From: Bacillota bacterium
GTDB taxonomy: Bacteria > Bacillota > Desulfotomaculia > Desulfotomaculales > Desulfallaceae
Assembly: GCA_023439185.1 (NCBI GenBank)
Contig: JAEXOR010000012.1
Location: forward strand, 1-24,711
Direction: 5' to 3'
DNA: 24,711 bases
Part shown: in pieces, positions 6,424 through 12,762 of the stretch
Numbering within the stretch: position 1 is the stretch's first letter
Layout: each line of letters starts with the position of its first letter
The notes under the pieces: model-generated
The model's database searches: none
Told to the model about the DNA's origin: nothing
The model's input: the letters and a program-made list of their open reading frames with translations, nothing else
Position numbers and translations under genes: made by a program

Positions 6424-8316
6424 TCAATATATTTCCATTATTTTTAATAGCCGTAAACTAAGTTGCGCCTGGAATCTGTCTTCATCATTGGATAAATCCA
6501 TACCGGTTAGCTCTTTTATTCTTTTTAGGCGGTATCTTAAGGTGTTGGGATGCAGAAAAATAACTTTTGCGGTTTCCGTGAGACCGCAGTTCTTTTCCAG
6601 GTAAATTTTAAGCGTACCCAATAAGCTGGTGTTATGATCCCGGTCATAATCCAATAGTGGTTTCAAGATCGAGAGGGCATAGTCTTTTAAATGCTCTTTA
6701 TTACCGGATTCCCATAATACCGAATAAATACCCAGGTCCGCAAAACCGGTATTTTCATTGCTGCGATCCAAATCCCTTAAAATATTGGCTGCTTTTATAC
6801 CTTCATCATATGATTTGCGGTAATCGTCAAATGTTAAGCAAACCCGTCCCCAAACAATATTTACCGAATGGTTATTGAGGTTTTTATCAATCCAGTTCCT
6901 GGTCAAGCTTGTAAATTCAACTTCTTTGCCGCCCTGAGCATTATGTTCCGACAACCCGAGTAAGACGATGATTCTTTTTTTTCTGACCGCTACCAGACTG
7001 CCGGGAAATAGCCTGTTAATCAGTTCGTCAATACCGGTTTTGACGAAACCGAAAATTTCTTCAGCGTAGCTGTTCTCGTCGATGGATGTGCCTGTTTTTA
7101 ATAGGTCAATTACGAAAACCTGGTGTGGAATTCGTAAGTCACAACCCATCCGCATGGCCCAGGCCAGGATCTGCTCCTGTTTAAGGTCGCCGCCGGTAAA
7201 GATTTCCTCCAATAGATCCCCTTTAAGCCGCAGTTCGACTTCTAAAGCGGATTGCTGCTTCATATATTCCAGGGCGCAAAGAGTGCCGGCGTGCTCAATG
7301 GTAAACAAATTGAGTTCAGACAGCTCGTTTTCTTCCCTGACCAAAAGGTAGCCGCAGCTTTTAGACCCTGCTGTGACCGGTGAAACAATCCATGTCTGCT
7401 GTTCATGATTTTCCGTCCAGCATGATAGCCTGGCGACATTTTTTTTGTCTGGTCCCGGCCGCCATTTCCCGCCCTGGACCTTATAGGTCAGGTACTCCCG
7501 AAGGTGACGTTGTAGTGAATCAATTTGTATATCGTTGTCCGGATCAGTCCAACAAACCGTCATGGTGTTTAAGGAACGGTCAAAAATAACAACACTGCTC
7601 CTGATGATTTCACTCAAGGTTTCCGCTATTCCCCGTAAGCCCTTGCCCTCCAGTACCAATTGGGTCATTTTGCGGTTCACTTCGGCGGATTCCTGTTCGG
7701 CAAGCATAGTCTGAAGATTCTTGAAATTGAGCTTTTGGTTAATATCATATAGTTCTTTTATTACCGGACTGTCCCAATTTTCTTTGGTTCGCATCTCCCA
7801 ACTGCAGTATTTGTGGCCCATGCCGGCGCATGTCTTTTCAATACACACCATTTCCTGGCCGCTGATGACGCTGGAAAAACCGCTGGCGTAGCCTGTTGAA
7901 ATCCAGCATACCGGATGTTCCGTGAAACCGTAATGTTTCACAAAGTGCTCGGCCTCATGGGAATTTTCCCATCTGCCTTCCACATGATACCGGCTCAGTC
8001 CGGGTCCGAAACGCAATTCTTTAATCACTCTGACCTGACCGTTTCCCTTCCACCTATAGATAACCGGGCCGAGGCCGATAAATTTGATTTCTTCGCCGTA
8101 ATTCGCGGTAATCATCTGCGCATCGTAAAAGCCGCACCGGTAACCAAAACGGTACAGTATACCCTGGGCGATATCTTTGCCCAGGGAGCAGATGAGTTCG
8201 TATTTTAAGTGCCCCAAAGCCGTGGTTTGAAAAAGTACCAACCTGTCTTCTTTTAGTGAAATTACACCTTCTTCGGGTTTGAATTCCAGCAGGTCACGCA
8301 GATTAAACTGATGCAA
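6424..8316 (-). CDS. Transcriptional regulator: XylR_N and V4R sensor domains with PucR-type C-terminus
   Basis: A 630-residue predicted cytoplasmic regulator. Residues 1-100 resemble the XylR_N aromatic-effector domain. Residues 100-180 resemble a V4R domain with Cys137, Cys158, Cys163 and Cys171, plausible zinc ligands as in DmpR/PoxR-type sensors. The middle (about 215-350) looks GAF-like. Residues 370-550 fit the degenerate GGDEF-like linker of CdaR/PucR regulators. The C-terminus (about 565-625) is a HTH_30 helix-turn-helix: GLTETAKVIFLHPNTLRYRLKRI. The AAA+ domain (GAFTGA, Walker motifs) of XylR/DmpR is absent, so it should not be a sigma-54 activator. Start is TTG at 8316 with GGAGG seven bases upstream. 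It lies between paaK and the thiolase operon, so it is the likely sensor of the region's aromatic or CoA-ester ligand. Confidence 0.85.
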   Translation of the reverse strand: MHQFNLRDLLEFKPEEGVISLKEDRLVLFQTTALGHLKYELICSLGKDIAQGILYRFGYRCGFYDAQMITANYGEEIKFIGLGPVIYRWKGNGQVRVIKELRFGPGLSRYHVEGRWENSHEAEHFVKHYGFTEHPVCWISTGYASGFSSVISGQEMVCIEKTCAGMGHKYCSWEMRTKENWDSPVIKELYDINQKLNFKNLQTMLAEQESAEVNRKMTQLVLEGKGLRGIAETLSEIIRSSVVIFDRSLNTMTVCWTDPDNDIQIDSLQRHLREYLTYKVQGGKWRPGPDKKNVARLSCWTENHEQQTWIVSPVTAGSKSCGYLLVREENELSELNLFTIEHAGTLCALEYMKQQSALEVELRLKGDLLEEIFTGGDLKQEQILAWAMRMGCDLRIPHQVFVIDLLKTGTSIDENSYAEEIFGFVKTGIDELINRLFPGSLVAVRKKRIIVLLGLSEHNAQGGKEVEFTSLTRNWIDKNLNNHSVNIVWGRVCLTFDDYRKSYDEGIKAANILRDLDRSNENTGFADLGIYSVLWESGNKEHLKDYALSILKPLLDYDRDHNTSLLGTLKIYLEKNCGLTETAKVIFLHPNTLRYRLKRIKELTGMDLSNDEDRFQAQLSLRLLKIMEIY

Positions 8317-8380
8317 TATTTCACCTCCCGGGGTATTTAAATATTAGCATGGCTTAATTTTTTTGCCTATTGTCGCTTAC

Positions 8381-8416
8381 TTACAAACAAAGAGCATTAC
8401 AATTGTATCTTTGTAA
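8381..8416. promoter_or_regulatory. TTACAA repeats downstream of the regulator promoter
   Basis: TTACAA occurs at 8381-8386 and 8397-8402, and its inverse TTGTAA at 8411-8416. The latter two form an inverted repeat that sits just downstream of the predicted transcription start of the regulator gene. It could be an autoregulatory site. The sequence is AT-rich and chance is not excluded. Confidence 0.3.
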
Positions 8417-8423
8417 CAGTTAA

Positions 8424-8452
8424 ATTATATCATTACTTATTGTTGTTGCCTA
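8424..8452 (-). promoter_or_regulatory. Putative promoter of the XylR_N/V4R regulator
   Basis: On the minus strand, TAGGCA (8452-8447, 4/6) plus a 17-bp spacer precede a perfect TATAAT (8429-8424). It lies downstream of the thiolase terminator and about 110 bp before the TTG start of the regulator, so that gene is probably transcribed on its own. Confidence 0.5.
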
Positions 8453-8470
8453 TCTATCTGTGCCTTACAC

Positions 8471-8500
8471 AAAAAAAGGGCATCCCTCATGGGGATGCCC
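8471..8500 (-). terminator. Strong intrinsic terminator after the thiolase gene
   Basis: On the minus strand, GGGCATCCC and GGGATGCCC form a perfect 9-bp stem with a 5-nt loop (8492-8500 with 8478-8486), followed directly by seven T (8477-8471). It ends the enoyl-CoA hydratase/acyl-CoA dehydrogenase/thiolase transcript 24 bp after the thiolase stop codon. Confidence 0.93.
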
Positions 8501-8523
8501 ATTACCCTTATGGAGTAAAAGCG

Positions 8524-9717
8524 TTAGGATACTTTTATAACCAGGGCGGCGCCGGTGTCCCCGGCCGCGCATCCTGTAAACAGTCCGTAACCGCCGCCCT
8601 GGATAACCAACTCTTCAATCATTTCAATAATCCCGCGTCCGGCGGTGGGCCCCTGCGGGTGCCCGTAAATCAGGGAGCTGCCGTAATTGTTGAATTTCAT
8701 GACGTCAATTTTAAGCTCGTTGGCCAGGTATAGATCGTTGGCCGCAAAAGGATTATGGGTCTTGGTGGCTTTGACGTCGCCAATGCCGATGCCGGCTTTT
8801 TCTATCGCCATCTGCGCCGCCGGTACCACGGCCATAGCCATATGGGCTTTGGGGGCGCGGGCAAAACCGTATGAAAGCACCTGTACGGTGATGTTTTTAT
8901 CCGCACTCAGCGCATCGGCCTTTTCCTTGGTGCAGACTACGATACCGCAGTTGCCGTCGGCCGGGTGGGTCTGGGCGCCAAAGGAGTGTGCTCCTCCTTC
9001 AATAACCGGCTTTAGTTTGGCCAGCCCTTCCTTGGTGGTGGGCATTACGCCTTCGTCAGCCTCAATTATTGCGGTTTCCCTTTTGCTCTTCTTGAATTCT
9101 ATCGGGAACATGTAGCGCTTTTGGAACTCCCGGTCATTGGCCAGGGCGTCCTGGTACTGCTCGTAACGCCTTAATGCCACTGCGTCACAGTCTTCCTTGG
9201 TGATCCCGCCCGCCTTTTTAACCACGTTTTCCGCTGTTTGAATCATGGGGACTTTTCCCCAGGGGTCGTAATTAAAATTGTCCATGCCCCAGTCTTCCGA
9301 AACTACCTGGCCGCCGGGGCCGTTGGGATTGGGCCAGATGGTATGCGGGGCGTTGGACATGCGGTCCGTCATCAGGCAGAATGCGTTCTCAAAAAGACCT
9401 GTTTCAATGCCCGCCGCCGCCTGGCTTACGCATGTGGTGGAGGTGGAACAAGCCTGGGGAATATGGCAACCCGGAATGTCTTCGGCCCCCATTAACGCGG
9501 CGGCCCAGGGGCCGGTGTAAAAGGTGTGCTGTTGTCCGACGGTTTTTCCCACGAAGAGATACTCAAAAATTTTCGGGTCGATACCCTTTGCCGCCAGCCA
9601 TCTCTTGGCGGTTGCCGCCCCCAGCACCACAGAATTCTCATTTTGCAAGCTGCCCTGCCAGCGGACGAAAGGAGAACTGTAGTAGGCCCGGTAAGGAATA
9701 AACGATTTGGAATACAT
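8524..9717 (-). CDS. Thiolase family protein (acetyl-CoA acyltransferase-like), divergent
   Basis: A 397-residue thiolase, expected to cleave 3-oxoacyl-CoA with CoA in the last beta-oxidation step, or to condense in reverse. Cys90 in PQACSTSTTC aligns with the nucleophilic cysteine. GHPQGPTAGR (about 350) replaces the usual GHPxGASGxR, and GCAAGDTG (382-389) carries the second catalytic cysteine. HNPFAAND replaces the usual NEAFA box. The N-terminus (FIPYRAYYSSPFVRW) is unlike the canonical PhaA/FadA start. All catalytic residues seem kept, so activity is expected, but substrate choice may differ. The ATG at 9717 has GGAGGG eight bases upstream. It is the last gene of the operon, 46 bp after the acyl-CoA dehydrogenase gene. 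Confidence 0.88.
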   Translation of the reverse strand: MYSKSFIPYRAYYSSPFVRWQGSLQNENSVVLGAATAKRWLAAKGIDPKIFEYLFVGKTVGQQHTFYTGPWAAALMGAEDIPGCHIPQACSTSTTCVSQAAAGIETGLFENAFCLMTDRMSNAPHTIWPNPNGPGGQVVSEDWGMDNFNYDPWGKVPMIQTAENVVKKAGGITKEDCDAVALRRYEQYQDALANDREFQKRYMFPIEFKKSKRETAIIEADEGVMPTTKEGLAKLKPVIEGGAHSFGAQTHPADGNCGIVVCTKEKADALSADKNITVQVLSYGFARAPKAHMAMAVVPAAQMAIEKAGIGIGDVKATKTHNPFAANDLYLANELKIDVMKFNNYGSSLIYGHPQGPTAGRGIIEMIEELVIQGGGYGLFTGCAAGDTGAALVIKVS

Positions 9718-9763
9718 AAAGAATACCCTCCCTCATTTAATAAACTCTCTCTTGATTCAGTTA

Positions 9764-11518
9764 CTATACCACATATTTTCCGGCTTCCGAAATCGCCGCA
9801 GCTATTTCCCTTCTGAGGGCCACGGTGTTCTTGGGAGTATACCTGGACAGCACTTGCAGGTTATCCATAAGGCCTGCCAGTTCGTCACCTTCGGCCAATG
9901 CCGCCAGGGTTTCCCCGGCCACCTGGACTATAATGCCAAATGTGTGGTTGATATAAGCCGTGGCCATATTCAGTTTGAGTTTTGCATCAGACTCACCTTG
10001 ATTGGTCAATGCTTTATCCGCCCGCAGCCAGACGCTTTCCATGCCGAAGGCCCAGGTGGCCAGATCGGCCAGCCGGCCCAGTATTTCCTGTTCTTTTTGC
10101 AAGCCTTCGCCATACTTCCGGAGCCCGGCGTCAAGGGCCAGCAGGAAAATATCCTTGGCGGCTTGTACCAGTTCCGCTTCCCCTTCCCTGACCGGTACTC
10201 CTGCGGCGATCCGCCCATGTAATTTTTCGATGGCGTCCTGGAGCGGCAAGTCACCTTTGGCCGCCTTGCGCAAGATGATGGTGGGAATCAAAGTGCGGTT
10301 AATTTCGTTGGTTCCTTCAAAGATACGGTAAACCCGGGCGTCCCTGTATAGCCTCTCAATGGCGTATTCCGAACTGAACCCGTAACCACCGTGGATCTGC
10401 ACCCCTTCATCCACGCAATAAGCCACCGCTTCTGTGGCAAAGATTTTGTTAATCGAGCATTCCAGGGCGTACTCTTCTATGCCTTTGGCGGCAACCCGGC
10501 CCCCGTCCTCACCCGAGGTATCCAGGCTGTGCAGCATATCTTCCAGCAACCCGCCTGTGCGGTAAACCATACTCTCGGTTACGAAAATCTTAATGGCCAT
10601 TTCGGCCAGCTTTTCTTTGATCAGTCCGAAGCTTGCCAGCGGGGCTTTAAACTGTTTGCGGTCGTTGGCATAGGTCGCGGACAGTTCCAGGGCGTATTTG
10701 GCGTGTCCCAGAGAATTCGCGGCCAGTTTATAGCGGCCCAGGTTTAAGATATTAAAGGCGACCACATAACCACGGCCGATTTCAAACAGCAGGTTTTCCA
10801 CCGGCACTTTCACATCTTCCAGGATCAGGGTCCTGGTGGACGAGCCCTTGATGCCCATTTTCTTTTCTTCCGGACCGGTGGACAGCCCGGGGGAATCAGC
10901 GTCGACAATAAAGGTGGTAAACTTGTCCCCGTCTATCTTGGCGTAAACTATGAATACGTCCGCAAAACCGGCATTGGTGATAAACTGCTTGTTGCCGTTT
11001 AAAATATAATGTTTACCGTCGGGACTTAAAACAGCCTTGGTTCTAATGGCCATGGCGTCGGTACCCGCTTCCGGCTCGGTGAGCGCGTAGGCGCCGACTT
11101 TTTCGCCGCTGACTATGCCCGGCAGATACCTTTTCTTCTGGTCGTGGTTGCCGAAAAACACAATGGGCATGCTGCCGATACCGGTTTGACCGCCCTGGGT
11201 CATGGCGAAAGAACCACCCCGGCCCATGCACTCGGCGATAATGGTGGAACTGATTTTATCCATTTCCATGCCGTCGTATTCTTCCGGAACATCTGTACCC
11301 AGCAGACCCAGTTCGCCGCATTTTTCCAGTAATTCCCGGTTTAAACCTTCTTTCTTTGCTTCCAGCTCTTCCATACTGGGTAATACTTCGTCAGCCACAA
11401 AGCCGGCGGCGGTACGGAAGATCATTTTGTGCTCGTCGGTGAGATCCTCAGGGGTGAAGACGTTTTGTAAGTCGGTTTGACCGAAGAAGAAGCTTCCCCC
11501 TTTGGGCAGGTCGCTCAT
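9764..11518 (-). CDS. Acyl-CoA dehydrogenase, long form with C-terminal helical extension
   Basis: A 584-residue flavoprotein catalysing the alpha,beta-dehydrogenation of acyl-CoA, the first beta-oxidation step, normally passing electrons to Etf. The signature YALTEPEAGTDA (144-155), the FAD/substrate region QIHGGYGFSSEYAIERLYRD (374-393) and the catalytic Glu401 in IFEGTNEINR are present. After the standard fold of about 390 residues there is an extension of about 180 residues, as in Bacillus FadE (YusJ) and mitochondrial VLCAD-type enzymes. The ATG at 11518 has GAGGTG five bases upstream. It is the middle gene of an operon with the hydratase (96 bp upstream) and thiolase. No etfAB is in the window. 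Confidence 0.94.
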   Translation of the reverse strand: MSDLPKGGSFFFGQTDLQNVFTPEDLTDEHKMIFRTAAGFVADEVLPSMEELEAKKEGLNRELLEKCGELGLLGTDVPEEYDGMEMDKISSTIIAECMGRGGSFAMTQGGQTGIGSMPIVFFGNHDQKKRYLPGIVSGEKVGAYALTEPEAGTDAMAIRTKAVLSPDGKHYILNGNKQFITNAGFADVFIVYAKIDGDKFTTFIVDADSPGLSTGPEEKKMGIKGSSTRTLILEDVKVPVENLLFEIGRGYVVAFNILNLGRYKLAANSLGHAKYALELSATYANDRKQFKAPLASFGLIKEKLAEMAIKIFVTESMVYRTGGLLEDMLHSLDTSGEDGGRVAAKGIEEYALECSINKIFATEAVAYCVDEGVQIHGGYGFSSEYAIERLYRDARVYRIFEGTNEINRTLIPTIILRKAAKGDLPLQDAIEKLHGRIAAGVPVREGEAELVQAAKDIFLLALDAGLRKYGEGLQKEQEILGRLADLATWAFGMESVWLRADKALTNQGESDAKLKLNMATAYINHTFGIIVQVAGETLAALAEGDELAGLMDNLQVLSRYTPKNTVALRREIAAAISEAGKYVV

Positions 11519-11614
11519 AATTACACCTCACATTTTCGATGTATCTTAGAGAAAGTTCGAAAAGTCCGCGCGATATCGTACTCCTTTTCAAACACGTTTT
11601 TGCTGCAAATATTA

Positions 11615-12394
11615 CTACTTGTCCGTGAAGTTCGGTTTGCGTTTTTCCATAAACGCGCCCATGCCTTCTTTGCCGTCGGCACTGGCAAAGCATGTGACCA
11701 CGTTTTGGACTTCTAAGATTAATGCTGAATCGAGGTCAAGGTTCATCCCGGTGTTGATGGACAACTTAGCCATCTGCATGGCCACAGCGGGTTTTGAGAC
11801 CAGTTTCTGCGCCATTTTCTGGGCCTCTGCCATAAGTTCGGCGGCCGGTACTACTTTGTTTACCAGACCCAGTTTTTCAGCGGTGGCGGCGTCAATAATG
11901 TCTCCCAAAAAAACCAGTTCCTTGGCTTTGGTTGCGCCAATCAGTCTCGGGAGACGCTGAGTTCCGCCGGCGCCGGGAATGATGCCGAGATTAATTTCCG
12001 GCTGGCCGAATTTCGCGGTATCGGAAGCCAGTCGAAAATCACAGGCCAGAGAAAGCTCACAACCGCCGCCCAGAGCAAGACCGTTAACGGCGGCAATGGT
12101 AGGTTTTTTTAAATTTTCAATTTTTTTAAGTGCTACCCGAGCGCCGTGAGTAAAGTTGTATGCTCCCACCGGTGTTAAATTAACCATTTGGGTAATATCC
12201 GCACCGGCGGCAAAGGCCTTTTCTCCGGCGCCGGTAATGATCACCGCTTTAACAGTATCATCGGCCTGCAGCTCGTCGGCGGCCTGGTCCAGTTCCTGGT
12301 ATACTTGACCGTTCAGAGGGTTCATCGGGGGGCGGTTTAATGTGATGATTGCTACTCCATTTTCTTTTTTCAATTGAATTACTTCATAGGCCAA
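11615..12394 (-). CDS. Enoyl-CoA hydratase/isomerase (crotonase family)
   Basis: A 259-residue crotonase-fold enzyme that adds water to trans-2-enoyl-CoA. The oxyanion-hole segments FAAGADI (61-67) and LALGGGCEL (106-114) are present. Both hydratase glutamates are kept: Glu113 in GGGCEL and Glu133 in QPEINLG. This favours a true hydratase over an isomerase or hydrolase. The start is TTG at 12394, with AAAGGAG nine bases upstream. It is the first gene of the operon with the acyl-CoA dehydrogenase and thiolase. The upstream region carries two tandem palindromes (12464-12506), which are the likely control site of the whole operon. Confidence 0.94.
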   Translation of the reverse strand: MAYEVIQLKKENGVAIITLNRPPMNPLNGQVYQELDQAADELQADDTVKAVIITGAGEKAFAAGADITQMVNLTPVGAYNFTHGARVALKKIENLKKPTIAAVNGLALGGGCELSLACDFRLASDTAKFGQPEINLGIIPGAGGTQRLPRLIGATKAKELVFLGDIIDAATAEKLGLVNKVVPAAELMAEAQKMAQKLVSKPAVAMQMAKLSINTGMNLDLDSALILEVQNVVTCFASADGKEGMGAFMEKRKPNFTDK

Positions 12395-12463
12395 AATTAA
12401 ACGCTCCTTTCTTTCAAATGATTCAACCTTTTTTAACTAACCTTTGGTATTTTAGTGGTAATT

Positions 12464-12506
12464 TATTATACTATAACTAATAGTATAATACTATACCTAA
12501 TAGTAT
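12464..12506. promoter_or_regulatory. Two tandem palindromic operators before the beta-oxidation operon
   Basis: Site 1 has perfect 11-bp arms TATTATACTAT (12464-12474) and its reverse complement (12480-12490) around AACTA. Site 2 has 7-bp arms ATACTAT (12488-12494) and ATAGTAT (12500-12506) around ACCTA. The two ATACTAT-N5-ATAGTAT units start exactly 20 bp apart, about two helical turns, which suits two repressor dimers on one DNA face. TATAAT appears in site 1 on the minus strand (12470-12465) and across the two sites on the plus strand (12484-12489), so a promoter likely overlaps. The -35 elements are poor. This lies 70-112 bp upstream of the hydratase start. Confidence 0.65.
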
Positions 12507-12644
12507 GTAATACCTTTACAAAAAATGCTTCCTGCCATACCTATGCCCAGGTTGCTTTGGTCATATGTAAAATATAAAACAGCCGCCGTAAAAAAAAAAT
12601 CGCTTAAAAGCGTGGCGGCCAGGTTAAAAAAGGGTGAGCTTGGG

Positions 12645-12664
12645 ATTAACCTTTTTAGGTTAAT
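12645..12664. promoter_or_regulatory. ATTAACC-N6-GGTTAAT palindrome upstream of the kinase promoter
   Basis: Perfect 7-bp arms (12645-12651 and 12658-12664) flank TTTTTA. The palindrome is centred about 20 bp upstream of the TTGACA box at 12672, a position suited to an activator. It could also form a short hairpin. The 12507-12644 stretch before it holds only AT-rich DNA, a run of ten A, and a nested imperfect hairpin (GCCGCC at 12582-12587 with GGCGGC at 12614-12619). I see no gene in the 12395-12762 gap. Confidence 0.4.
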
Positions 12665-12671
12665 AAAATCA

Positions 12672-12700
12672 TTGACAGTATATGTGACGGAGTGTAAGAT
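12672..12700 (+). promoter_or_regulatory. Putative sigma-A promoter of the histidine kinase operon
   Basis: A perfect TTGACA (12672-12677), a 17-bp spacer and TAAGAT (12695-12700, 4/6) lie about 60 bp before the proposed kinase start at 12763, reading toward it. This is the best -35 box in the intergenic region. Confidence 0.65.
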
Positions 12701-12762
12701 ATTTTTATATATTAGTTCAAAATCGAAATAAATTGATAAAATATTGGGAGGAGGGCGACTTC

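Noticed and set aside
6424..8316. Reading the V4R protein as a sigma-54 enhancer-binding activator
   Set aside because: No Walker A/B or GAFTGA motif is present, the C-terminus is HTH_30, and no -24/-12 promoter was found near paaK or the ligase gene.
12525..12731. Plus-strand 68-residue open frame in the regulatory gap
   Set aside because: No SD, biased Lys-rich composition from A-runs, and it covers the TTGACA promoter of the kinase operon.
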